A stretch of 9,089 bases of DNA from NCBI GenBank assembly GCA_026785795.1, contig JAJAZJ010000114.1, positions 1 to 9,089 on the forward strand, in the 5' to 3' direction. Below are positions 1 to 6,612 of the stretch, piece after piece. The notes below the pieces were generated by a model, which saw only the letters and a program-made list of their open reading frames with translations, made no database searches and was not told the origin of the DNA. This DNA is from Pseudoxanthomonas sp. (GTDB lineage: Bacteria > Pseudomonadota > Gammaproteobacteria > Xanthomonadales > Xanthomonadaceae). Numbering within the stretch: the stretch's first letter is position 1; every line of letters starts with the position of its first letter. The position numbers and the translations under genes are program-made.

Positions 1-44
1 AATACGAAGGCCAGGTTCGGGGAAGTGTGCAGCGCTGGAGTCAC
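1..44 (-). CDS. fabD: Malonyl-CoA:ACP transacylase, N-terminal fragment (cut by window edge)
   Basis: Only the first 14 codons are visible. On the minus strand, a GTG at 44-42 opens a frame reading MTPALHTSPNLAFV and running off the left edge. The LAFV segment, followed by the first two bases of a Phe codon (TT), matches the family's conserved start (FAFVFPGQGSQ in E. coli FabD), and fabD is the usual gene after fabH. FabD transfers malonyl from CoA to acyl carrier protein in the cytoplasm, making the extender unit that FabH and later condensing enzymes use. No in-frame ATG exists here, so GTG is the likely start. It would add about eight residues before the conserved strand. The only Shine-Dalgarno-like sequence is a weak GGCGGA. 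The gap to the fabH stop is 98 bp. The identification rests on a very short match plus gene order. Confidence 0.62.
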   Translation of the reverse strand, partial: MTPALHTSPNLAFV

Positions 45-142
45 GCGATGATCCGCCGTTGAGTGTGTGGCGATGATAAGCGTGAAGCGGCGGAACCGTC
101 TGTACCACTGCGTATGTGCGGCAAGGCGCCGAAGCGCTGCGC

Positions 143-1153
143 TCAGTAGCGCAACAGCGCAGAGCCCCAGGTGAAGCCGCCGCCAAAGGCCTCGAACAGC
201 AGCAGCTGGCCGCGCTGCACTCGACCCGAGCGCACCGCCTCGTCCAGCGCCAGCGGCACCGAAGCGGCTGAGGTATTGCCGTGCCTGTCGACGGTAACCA
301 CCACCCGCTCCATCGGCATGCCCAGGCGCTTGGCCGTGGCTTCGATGATGCGCAGGTTGGCCTGGTGCGGGATCAGCCAATCCAGGTCTTGCTGGGTCAG
401 GCCGTTGGCCTCGAGGGTCTCGTCGACCACGCTGTCCAGCGCCTTGACCGCATACTTGAACACATCGTTGCCCTTCATCTTGATGCGTGCGCCGCCGTTG
501 GGCTGGTCGGCCTGGAAGCCGACCGATACGCCCACCGGATTCCACAGCAGCTCCTTCTTGCCGCCGTCGGCATGCAGGTGGGTGCTGAGGATCCCGGTTT
601 CACTGTCGGCCTTCAGCACCACCGCCCCGGCGCCGTCACCGAACAGCACGCAGGTGGTGCGCTCGGTCCAGTCGACGATGCGGCTGAGGGTTTCGGCGCC
701 GATCACCAGCACGGTTCTGGCGTCACCGCAGCGAATGAACTTGTCGGCCACGCTGAGCGCGTAGACGAACCCGGAACAGGCCGCGTTGACGTCCATCGCG
801 GCGCAACCATTGGCGCCCAGCCGGGCCTGGATCAGACACGCGGTAGACGGGAAGATCAGGTCGGGGGTAGTGGTACCCACCACGATCATGTCGAGATCGG
901 CAGCGCTGACGCCTGCCGCTTCCATCGCTTTCAGTGCAGCCTCGTAACCCAGGTCGCCCGTGGTCTGGCCTTCGGCGGCGATGTGACGCTGGCGTATGCC
1001 GGTGCGGCTGCGAATCCACTCATCGCTGGTGTCGACCTGCTTGGCCAGGTCGTCATTGGTGAGGAGCTTATCGGGCAGGTAGCTGCCGGTGCCCGCGATG
1101 CGCGCATAGATGCGCCCGCTGATGGCGTGACTGCCTGGTTCCCGCTCGCTCAT
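143..1153 (-). CDS. fabH: Beta-ketoacyl-ACP synthase III (KAS III)
   Basis: FabH starts fatty acid synthesis by condensing an acyl-CoA primer, usually acetyl-CoA, with malonyl-ACP in the cytoplasm. The 336-residue protein has the full thiolase-fold catalytic triad: Cys126 in NAACSGF, His263 in PHQAN and Asn293 in HGNTS. It also has DTSDEWI and RTGIRQRH near the N-terminus and the glycine-rich [11 protein letters not shown] at the end. An upstream in-frame GTG at 1159 is possible, but AGGAG at 1163-1159 sits five bases before the ATG at 1153 and overlaps that GTG, so the ATG is the better start. E. coli FabH is 317 residues; the extra length is largely a polar N-terminal extension of about 16 residues before the IAGTGSYLP strand. 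The gene is third in the yceD-rpmF-fabH-fabD operon, 89 bp after rpmF, with no plsX between. The family assignment is secure; the primer preference (straight or branched chain) cannot be read from the sequence. Confidence 0.97.
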   Translation of the reverse strand: MSEREPGSHAISGRIYARIAGTGSYLPDKLLTNDDLAKQVDTSDEWIRSRTGIRQRHIAAEGQTTGDLGYEAALKAMEAAGVSAADLDMIVVGTTTPDLIFPSTACLIQARLGANGCAAMDVNAACSGFVYALSVADKFIRCGDARTVLVIGAETLSRIVDWTERTTCVLFGDGAGAVVLKADSETGILSTHLHADGGKKELLWNPVGVSVGFQADQPNGGARIKMKGNDVFKYAVKALDSVVDETLEANGLTQQDLDWLIPHQANLRIIEATAKRLGMPMERVVVTVDRHGNTSAASVPLALDEAVRSGRVQRGQLLLFEAFGGGFTWGSALLRY

Positions 1154-1158
1154 GCCCA

Positions 1159-1163
1159 CTCCT
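1159..1163 (-). promoter_or_regulatory. Ribosome binding site of fabH
   Basis: AGGAG on the minus strand lies five bases before the ATG at 1153. It overlaps the alternative GTG codon at 1159, which would leave that codon no usable Shine-Dalgarno spacing. This decides the fabH start. Confidence 0.7.
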
Positions 1164-1242
1164 GCTGTGCGATCCGGGCGCCGGCCGCAAGCTCAACTAC
1201 AAGGGATTGCTGTGCAGCCGCAGGGACTGGCACGGGGCTGGC

Positions 1243-1440
1243 TCAATCTTCCTCGACCACCAGGTCGGCCTTGGTCGCGATCACTTTCTTGCCACGGTAG
1301 TAACCGTCGGCGGTGACGTGGTGGCGCAGGTGGATCTCGCCGCTGGTCGGATCGGTGGCCAGCTGCTTGGCGGTCAGGCTGTCGTGCGAACGACGCTGGC
1401 CACGGCGGGATGGGGTGACGCGGGATTTCTGCACTGCCAT
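1243..1440 (-). CDS. rpmF: 50S ribosomal protein L32
   Basis: This 65-residue basic protein is L32 of the large ribosomal subunit. It begins [20 protein letters not shown] and carries the conserved [22 protein letters not shown] segment (residues 33-54), nearly identical in pattern to E. coli L32. It has no cysteines, so it is the zinc-independent form. E. coli L32 has 57 residues; this one has a short extra tail with an acidic end (DLVVEED). GGAG at 1451-1448 lies seven bases before the ATG. The gene sits between yceD and fabH, the classic pairing of a ribosomal protein gene with fatty acid synthesis genes. Its leader contains a 32-base stretch with no T on the coding strand (1485-1454). Confidence 0.97.
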   Translation of the reverse strand: MAVQKSRVTPSRRGQRRSHDSLTAKQLATDPTSGEIHLRHHVTADGYYRGKKVIATKADLVVEED

Positions 1441-1519
1441 GGATTTGCTCCGAGCTTGTTGTCTGTGTTGCGTGTGTGTGGGTGGAGCCGGCCGTACTGC
1501 GTTGACCGGTATTCGTGGA

Positions 1520-2029
1520 TCAGTTTTTCTTCAGTGAAGCCAGCCCCGCGAACGGGTTGGCTTGCGCCAATTCTTCTTCCGGTATCGGCCAGTCGCGTTC
1601 CACTGCTTCCGACTGCGGATCCAGCGGCACCGCGGGAACTGCCAGCACCAGCTCATCCTCAACCAGGTCCATCAGCCGCAGCATCCCGTTACCGGGCACC
1701 AGCAGCGCTTCATACTCGCCGGGCAGTGCGGCCTCCTCCGACTCGTCGCGGATCAGGCCAAGACGCTGGGTGACCTTGACCGGGAGCAGGAACCGGCGCA
1801 GTCCGCGCTGGCATTCCAGCGGCAACACGGCGTCGATGCGCAACTCCACGAACGGGACCTTGAGCAACGGGTCGCTGTCGAACTGCAGCGAAAACTCCAC
1901 ATCGCCCTCGGTATCCTGCAGCAGGCCCTGCAGGCGGGTGAAGCTGGCCAGAGGTACGCGCCCGTCGAAGCCGCGCCTGGCTGCCACCATCCGCCAGGCA
2001 TCCAGCATTTCGGGTACGTTCGCGGACAT
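1520..2029 (-). CDS. yceD: YceD family protein (DUF177), linked to 23S rRNA accumulation
   Basis: This is a 169-residue cytoplasmic protein of the DUF177/YceD family. Family knowledge: YceD is needed for normal 23S rRNA levels and is nearly always next to rpmF; its biochemical role is not settled. Visible family marks are [11 protein letters not shown] (about residues 70-80), [20 protein letters not shown], the [14 protein letters not shown] segment (about residues 121-134) and the C-terminal [10 protein letters not shown], all closely matching E. coli YceD. The frame is open to 2152, but the ATG at 2029 ([12 protein letters not shown]) is chosen because it fits the family start and falls just after the -10 element of a strong promoter. 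No Shine-Dalgarno precedes it, as expected for a near-leaderless message. The second cysteine of the E. coli CQRC motif is a glycine here. It is the first gene of the operon, 79 bp before rpmF, and diverges from maf. Confidence 0.93.
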   Translation of the reverse strand: MSANVPEMLDAWRMVAARRGFDGRVPLASFTRLQGLLQDTEGDVEFSLQFDSDPLLKVPFVELRIDAVLPLECQRGLRRFLLPVKVTQRLGLIRDESEEAALPGEYEALLVPGNGMLRLMDLVEDELVLAVPAVPLDPQSEAVERDWPIPEEELAQANPFAGLASLKKN

Positions 2030-2032
2030 AAG

Positions 2033-2068
2033 CCGCTGAATGTTAAGGATGGAGGCGGCCACTGTCAA
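2033..2068 (-). promoter_or_regulatory. Sigma70-type promoter of the yceD-rpmF-fabH operon, near-leaderless start
   Basis: On the minus strand a perfect -35 TTGACA (2068-2063) is followed by a 17-bp spacer and a -10 TAACAT (2045-2040, 4 of 6 consensus bases). Transcription about seven bases further on would begin near 2033, leaving roughly four bases before the yceD ATG at 2029. The absence of a Shine-Dalgarno sequence there agrees with a leaderless or near-leaderless message. The start site itself is predicted, not seen. Confidence 0.65.
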
Positions 2069-2095
2069 ACCTGCCTGCGGGTTACACCGGCCTGT

Positions 2096-2124
2096 TTGCC
2101 CATGACCAGCCCCGGCTTCAGAAT
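2096..2124 (+). promoter_or_regulatory. Possible promoter of maf (yceF)
   Basis: TTGCCC (2096-2101) and CAGAAT (2119-2124) are separated by 17 bp, each matching 4 of 6 sigma70 consensus bases. This would give a leader of about 20 bases before the ATG at 2151. It lies in the 121-bp divergent gap shared with the yceD promoter. In a GC-rich genome such a match could be chance. Confidence 0.3.
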
Positions 2125-2150
2125 GCCCGGCCCCTCCCACGGAACGCCGC

Positions 2151-2720
2151 ATGCCGCTGATCCTGGCCTCGACCTCGCGCTACCGGCGCGAATTGCTGGA
2201 GCGGCTGCAGCTGCCCTTCCATATCTCCCGCCCTGACGTGGATGAAACCGTGCTGCCCGGCGAGGCCCCGGACGCGCTGGCCCGGCGCCTGGCCCACGCC
2301 AAGGCGGTTGCGATCGCCCTTCAGCACCCGGAGGCCTGGGTGATCGGCGCCGACCAGGTGGCCGCCTTCGGCACACAGCCCATGGGCAAGCCGGGTACCC
2401 GCGAAAATGCCTTCGCCCAGCTCAGCGCCATGTCCGGCCGGGAAATCCGCTTCCACACGGCGGTTTGCCTGCTGAACGGCGAGCTCCTGCTGGAAGCCGC
2501 CGACACCACCACAGTGCGCTTCCGGACCCTGCGCCCGGACGAGATCGAGCGTTACCTGGATGCCGAGCAGCCATTGGACTGCGCGGGCAGCTTCAAGTGC
2601 GAGGGGCTGGGCATCACTCTGTTCGAGGGCATCGACAGCCATGACCCGACGGCCCTGGTGGGCCTGCCGCTGATTGCTCTTTCCAGGATGCTGCGCCAGG
2701 CAGGCTTCACCCTGCCCTGA
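2151..2720 (+). CDS. yceF: Maf-family nucleotide pyrophosphatase, YceF subgroup (7-methyl-GTP pyrophosphatase)
   Basis: The 189-residue protein is a full-length Maf/Ham1-fold nucleotide pyrophosphatase. YceF-type members hydrolyse 7-methyl-GTP to the monophosphate and pyrophosphate, probably keeping modified nucleotides out of RNA. The N-terminal LILASTSRYRRELL loop (residues 3-16), DVDET with Glu32, Lys51, GADQ with Asp68 (residues 66-69), and GKP with Lys80 are the usual nucleotide- and metal-binding positions. CAGSFKCEGLGITLFE (residues 144-159) and LVGLPLIAL (residues 169-177) match E. coli YceF closely, so this subgroup is preferred over the dTTP/UTP-specific YhdE-like Maf proteins. A weak GGAA precedes the ATG by seven bases. 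The divergent layout with yceD is the same as in E. coli. The stop is 16 bp from the stop of the convergent glycosyltransferase gene, with no clear terminator between. The substrate is inferred from subgroup similarity. Confidence 0.92.
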   Translation: MPLILASTSRYRRELLERLQLPFHISRPDVDETVLPGEAPDALARRLAHAKAVAIALQHPEAWVIGADQVAAFGTQPMGKPGTRENAFAQLSAMSGREIRFHTAVCLLNGELLLEAADTTTVRFRTLRPDEIERYLDAEQPLDCAGSFKCEGLGITLFEGIDSHDPTALVGLPLIALSRMLRQAGFTLP

Positions 2721-2736
2721 GCCCTTCTGTACCGGA

Positions 2737-4578
2737 CTATTCGGCAATATCCAGGGGCTGCTCCAGCCAATCCTCGACGCTGCCGTCCTGTCCATGCAAA
2801 CGCAGGCCCAGCCAATGCCTGCCGGCGCTGGCCGACGCCAGGTCCAGATCTGCGCTGAAGCCGACTTGCGGATGATTGGGGTCGTTTGAAATCTTCCAGT
2901 ACGCCGCAGTCCCGGGGCTGGGCAGACCGTAGCGGGCTTGCGCAACCGGCTTGCCATCCAGCAGCACTTCTACCGCCCGCAGGCCCACCCCATCCTTGAA
3001 CGCCCAGCCGTTGACCTGCAGCTGGCGACCGCTGCTGGCGCCCGCGACAGGCGTATCGATCCAGGCAAATGCCGGCGCGGTGCAGGTGCCCGCCGTGCGC
3101 TGGGCGGGAAGCTTGAACATCAGGAATCGCTGCCGGCCATGGTCGACGTTGAGCACGCGCGGCGCGGGCAGCGGGCCCAGTTTCCCGCACAGCTGGTGGT
3201 AGTAGGCCAGCAGTGACTTGTATGGCAGCTCGCTGCTGCCCACCACCAGCAGGGTCGGCACGGCCTCCCCGCTGGCGCTCTCCAGCCCCCACAGCGCCAG
3301 CTGCGGGGCGCGCCCGTGTTGATGATTGAGCGGATGGTCCAACACCTGGATCCCTGGATTGCCCAGCGCGAAGCCCAGCTCCGCACCGGACTTGAAGTTG
3401 TCCACCAGCAGGCGAGAACCTGGCGGCATTTCCGCCATGCTTTCGCGCACGGCCGCGGCCAGCTCATCCCAGCCGGCGAAGTTGGCGTTGTAGACCTTGT
3501 GCGCGGCCAGCGGTGCACGCCAGCGTGGGGTGGATTGCATTACGAAGTAACCGAGTACCAGCATCAGCGCCAGGCACGTCGTGGCCCAGGTTGCGATGCG
3601 CCAGCCGCGCGGCCACTGGCGCAGCAACATTGGTACGACCGGCAAGAGTGCGAGATACCCGGGCAGCGGCCAATGGAAGCTGACCCGCTCGGTGTCCGCG
3701 AAAAATCCCACCGCGAAGTAGCCAAGCGTGGAGAGCCCGCCCAGCAGGCCCAGGAAGCGCCACTGCACGGACAGGTCCAGCCCGCTGCGCGCCGCGCGCA
3801 GTGCAACCTGCAGCATGGCCACGAACAGCAGCGGCGTGACCAGCAGCGGCTGGATCAGCAGAAACCATCCGCCGCCTGGCTGGAATGACCACGGGTGGCG
3901 ATCCAGCAGCTGGAAGCGCAGGCCGGCATCCGCGTTCTCCAGGTTCCAGGCCAGCAGCGGCATCCATGCTGCCGCGCCCAACCCCAACGCGACCCAGACG
4001 CGCGGATCGCGCAGCATCCGGCGCCCGGCCGGGAGCAGCAGCAGCGCCGCGAAGCCAACCCCGATCACGCCCACGAATCGGTAGTGGCTGAGCGCGCCGA
4101 TAGCCAGGCCGAACGCGAGTTGGCCCACCGCGGCTGCGCTGACTTCGCGCAGCAGGCGCGCACCGGCGCCCGCGCACAGGACCGTCGCAAAAGCGAGCGG
4201 CACGTCCGGCAGGGCCAGGATGCCCAGGCTGCCGGACAGCGGCATCAGCACCGCCAGGCTGCCGGCCTGCCATCCTGCGGTTGCGCCAAACCAGCGCGTG
4301 GCGATGCGTGCGATCAGCCACGGCAGCAGGCCGGCCAGCAGCAGGAACGGCGCGCGCACGGCAAGCACGTGTTCGCCGCCAATCGCGGTGCCCAGGGCAG
4401 TCAGCCACGCGGTCAGGCCCGGCAGGTCGGAATAGGCCGCCGCCAGGTGCTTGCCTTCCTGCCAGTAGAACGCTTCATCCACGAACAGCGGCAGGCGTGC
4501 CGCGATCACCAGCTTGATCGCGGTGACCGCAGTCCACAGCAACAGGAAGGTGCGTTGTGCTTGTTTTTCGCCCTGCAT
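2737..4578 (-). CDS. Family-39-like membrane glycosyltransferase with C-terminal Ig-like module
   Basis: This 613-residue protein resembles the PMT_2/ArnT class of GT-C glycosyltransferases, which move a sugar from a polyprenyl-phosphate donor onto an envelope acceptor on the periplasmic side. Residues 10-350 hold about ten or eleven hydrophobic segments. The first loop has the Asp-Glu pair (FVDEAFYW, Asp34-Glu35) typical of the catalytic site, then YSDLPGLTAW (residues 49-58) and a PDVPL motif (residues 124-128). Residues 360-490 form a soluble domain. Residues 505-610 look like a beta-sandwich module, with VNGWAFKDGVGLRAVEVLLD, ARYGLPSP and a GRHWLGLRLHGQDG end typical of bacterial Ig-like repeats. 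AAGGAAG lies about 11 bases before the ATG. The start is only 38 bp from the divergent moxR start, so its promoter must overlap moxR coding sequence. The acceptor and donor cannot be read from the sequence. An arabinose- or mannose-type transferase is possible. Confidence 0.85.
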   Translation of the reverse strand: MQGEKQAQRTFLLLWTAVTAIKLVIAARLPLFVDEAFYWQEGKHLAAAYSDLPGLTAWLTALGTAIGGEHVLAVRAPFLLLAGLLPWLIARIATRWFGATAGWQAGSLAVLMPLSGSLGILALPDVPLAFATVLCAGAGARLLREVSAAAVGQLAFGLAIGALSHYRFVGVIGVGFAALLLLPAGRRMLRDPRVWVALGLGAAAWMPLLAWNLENADAGLRFQLLDRHPWSFQPGGGWFLLIQPLLVTPLLFVAMLQVALRAARSGLDLSVQWRFLGLLGGLSTLGYFAVGFFADTERVSFHWPLPGYLALLPVVPMLLRQWPRGWRIATWATTCLALMLVLGYFVMQSTPRWRAPLAAHKVYNANFAGWDELAAAVRESMAEMPPGSRLLVDNFKSGAELGFALGNPGIQVLDHPLNHQHGRAPQLALWGLESASGEAVPTLLVVGSSELPYKSLLAYYHQLCGKLGPLPAPRVLNVDHGRQRFLMFKLPAQRTAGTCTAPAFAWIDTPVAGASSGRQLQVNGWAFKDGVGLRAVEVLLDGKPVAQARYGLPSPGTAAYWKISNDPNHPQVGFSADLDLASASAGRHWLGLRLHGQDGSVEDWLEQPLDIAE

Positions 4579-4616
4579 AAGCCGTTAGACTTCCTTGGAA
4601 CAGACCCGGGAACACG

Positions 4617-5570
4617 ATGTTGGCCGAATCCGCGCTCCGCAAAATGCTACCCGATGCCCTGCAGGATGCCCTGAAGGCATCCCAGCAGCAGGTCAATTCG
4701 CTGGTGCTGGGCAAATCGCATGAAGTCCGGCTGGCCTTCGTTGCGCTGCTGGCCGGCGGACATATCCTGATCGAAGACCTGCCTGGCCTGGGCAAGACCA
4801 CCCTGGCCCATGCGCTGGCGGCCACCCTGGGGCTGGGTTTCCAGCGCGTCCAGTTCACCTCGGACCTGTTGCCCGCGGATGTGCTGGGTGTGTCCGTTTA
4901 CGACGCCCAGTCACGCCAGTTCCAGTTCCATCCCGGCCCGGTCTTCACCCACGTGCTGCTGGCCGATGAGATCAACCGTGCCCCGCCGCGGACCCAGAGT
5001 GCGCTGCTGGAAGCCATGGCGGAACACCAGGTCACCTTGGATGGCATGACCCGGCCGCTGCCGGATCCGTTCTTCGTGCTCGCCACCCAGAATCCCACCG
5101 ACCTGTCGGGCACGTATCCGCTGCCGGACTCGCAGCTGGACCGGTTCCTCCTGCGCCTGACCTTGGGCTATCCGAATGCGGAATCGGAGCGCGCGCTGCT
5201 GGCCGGCACCGACCGGCGCGAACTGATTGCGCGTGCCGGCCCGCTGCTGTCCAGCCAGGACGTGCTGTCGCTGCGCGAGGCGGTCAACCAGGTGCATGCC
5301 AGCGAAGCGCTGGTGAACTATGTGCAGGCGCTGCTGGCACGCAGCCGCCAGCACCCGGGCGTGCGCGTGGGGCTATCGCCGCGCGCGGGCATCGCCCTGT
5401 TGCGTGCGGCCCGCGCCTATGCCCTGCTGCTTGGCCGCCAGCATGTGTTGCCGGAAGACGTGCAGGCGCTGTTCGCGGCCGTGGCGGCACACCGCCTGGT
5501 GGCAGAAGCTGAAGCCTCGTCGGTACAGGCACTGGCAAAATCCATCCTGCTTGCGGTGGCGGTGGACTGA
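4617..5570 (+). CDS. MoxR-family AAA+ ATPase
   Basis: This 317-residue cytoplasmic AAA+ protein is a MoxR-type ATPase, a chaperone-like group whose members often help assemble or activate partner proteins encoded next to them. The Walker A loop is DLPGLGKTT (residues 54-62, Lys60), Walker B is VLLADEINRA (residues 113-122, Asp117-Glu118), sensor 1 is ATQNP (residues 156-160), YPLPDSQLDRF carries the arginine-finger region near residue 176, and LSPRAG (residues 253-258) is sensor 2. The motifs look intact. A weak GGGA lies about six bases before the ATG. It is first in a plus-strand cluster with a DUF58 protein 64 bp downstream and a TgpA-type transglutaminase, a conserved trio also found in Pseudomonas aeruginosa (PA2875-PA2873). 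Its probable partners are those two neighbours; this is inferred from context. Confidence 0.93.
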   Translation: MLAESALRKMLPDALQDALKASQQQVNSLVLGKSHEVRLAFVALLAGGHILIEDLPGLGKTTLAHALAATLGLGFQRVQFTSDLLPADVLGVSVYDAQSRQFQFHPGPVFTHVLLADEINRAPPRTQSALLEAMAEHQVTLDGMTRPLPDPFFVLATQNPTDLSGTYPLPDSQLDRFLLRLTLGYPNAESERALLAGTDRRELIARAGPLLSSQDVLSLREAVNQVHASEALVNYVQALLARSRQHPGVRVGLSPRAGIALLRAARAYALLLGRQHVLPEDVQALFAAVAAHRLVAEAEASSVQALAKSILLAVAVD

Positions 5571-5634
5571 AGCACCCATACGCCCGCGTTCCACACGGCG
5601 CGGCCGGGCGCATGGATACCGTCCGCAACTGAAC

Positions 5635-6612
5635 ATGACAACTGCTCCCTGTCCAATGCCCACGCTGCGCGAACGCCTCGCCACCCGCCTAGCCTTCATG
5701 GCAAGGCCGCGCAGCGCCGAGCCGCTGCCGGTCAAGCTTGATCGCCGCCGCGTGTATGTACTGCCGACCCGTTTTGGACTGTTCTTCACCGTGCTGCTTT
5801 TTGCCATGCTGCTCGGCGCGCTCAACTACAACAACAACCCAGCGCTGCTGCTGGCGCTGATGCTGGCCGCGACCGGCAACGCCAGCCTGATGGCGGCGCA
5901 CCTGCAGCTTTCCGGGCTGCGCGTGGATGCGTTGAGCGCAGACCCGGTGCCGGCAGGCTCGCCGCTCCAGGTACACCTGGCCCTGTCCGCCGGCGATGCG
6001 CGTGCACGCCGCGGCCTGCAGCTGCGGGGTGCGGGGGGGCTCGTCACCGTGCCGCCCCTCGCCGGCGAGCCGGTGGTCGCCACCCTGCAGGTGGCCACAG
6101 ACCGCCGTGGCTGGCTGGACCTGGCGCGCCTGCGCCTGTCCACCACCCAGCCGCTGGGCCTGGCGCTGGCCTGGTCCTGGGTATGGCCGGACACGCCCCT
6201 GCTGGTGTATCCGGCGCCAGAGGTGCAAGGTCCGCCGCTGCCGAGGGGCGACGGCAGCGCAAGCCAGGCGCGGCTGCACCATGCTGGCGACGACGTGCAC
6301 CACCTGCGCAGCTATCGTGCCGGCGATCCGCGGCGCGCGATTGCGTGGAAGCCTTCCGCGCGCCGCGACAGCCTGCTGGTGCGCGAGTACGAACAACCCC
6401 TGCAGGCGGAGGTGCTGCTGCAGTGGAGCAGCCTCTCGGCCCTGGCATACGAGCAGCGGATCCGTCGCCTGGCCCACTGGGTTGACCTGGCCGAACGCGA
6501 AAACCACCGCTACCGCCTGCAACTGCCGGGCCAGCCCATGCTCGGCCCCGGACTGGGACCGGCCCACCGCCACGTGTGCCTGCGCGCACTGGCCCTGCTG
6601 CCCCATGGCTAG
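5635..6612 (+). CDS. DUF58 domain membrane protein, partner of MoxR
   Basis: The 325-residue protein belongs to the DUF58 family, which is regularly encoded beside MoxR ATPases. Two membrane segments (about residues 46-63 and 68-86) surround the characteristic NYNNNPALLLALML. The family signature RSYRAGDPRRAIAWKPSARRDSLLVREYE lies at residues 225-253. Function is not established; a scaffold or envelope role with MoxR and the transglutaminase is usually proposed. Two in-frame ATGs are possible, at 5635 and 5656. Neither has a Shine-Dalgarno sequence, and the first is used here because it is closest to moxR. The 64-bp gap from moxR holds a GC-rich inverted repeat (5581-5586 with 5605-5610). The stop codon lies inside the start of tgpA, an 8-bp overlap that suggests translational coupling. 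The family is secure; the exact start is not. Confidence 0.88.
   Translation: MTTAPCPMPTLRERLATRLAFMARPRSAEPLPVKLDRRRVYVLPTRFGLFFTVLLFAMLLGALNYNNNPALLLALMLAATGNASLMAAHLQLSGLRVDALSADPVPAGSPLQVHLALSAGDARARRGLQLRGAGGLVTVPPLAGEPVVATLQVATDRRGWLDLARLRLSTTQPLGLALAWSWVWPDTPLLVYPAPEVQGPPLPRGDGSASQARLHHAGDDVHHLRSYRAGDPRRAIAWKPSARRDSLLVREYEQPLQAEVLLQWSSLSALAYEQRIRRLAHWVDLAERENHRYRLQLPGQPMLGPGLGPAHRHVCLRALALLPHG

Noticed and set aside
134..160. Hairpin at the fabH stop codon (gcgctg / cagcgc) as a terminator
   Set aside because: It overlaps coding sequence, has a bulge, and is not followed by a T-tract on the minus strand. fabD also continues the operon.
281..1300. Long plus-strand open frame opposite fabH
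   Set aside because: It is antisense to a clear FabH with an intact triad, and its protein has no recognisable domain. High GC content creates such frames.
2030..2152. Longer yceD frame reaching 2152
   Set aside because: The added 41 residues have no family similarity, and the frame would run through the strong promoter and overlap the maf start.
2721..2736. Bidirectional terminator between maf and the glycosyltransferase
   Set aside because: The gap is only 16 bp and contains no inverted repeat or T-tract.
4597..4614. Repeated GGAACA before moxR as an ECF-sigma -35 element
   Set aside because: A -10 element at proper spacing would fall inside the moxR coding sequence, and none is visible.
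3895..4674. 259-codon plus-strand open frame crossing the glycosyltransferase and moxR starts
   Set aside because: It is Gln/Arg-rich, without domain features, and conflicts with two recognised genes.
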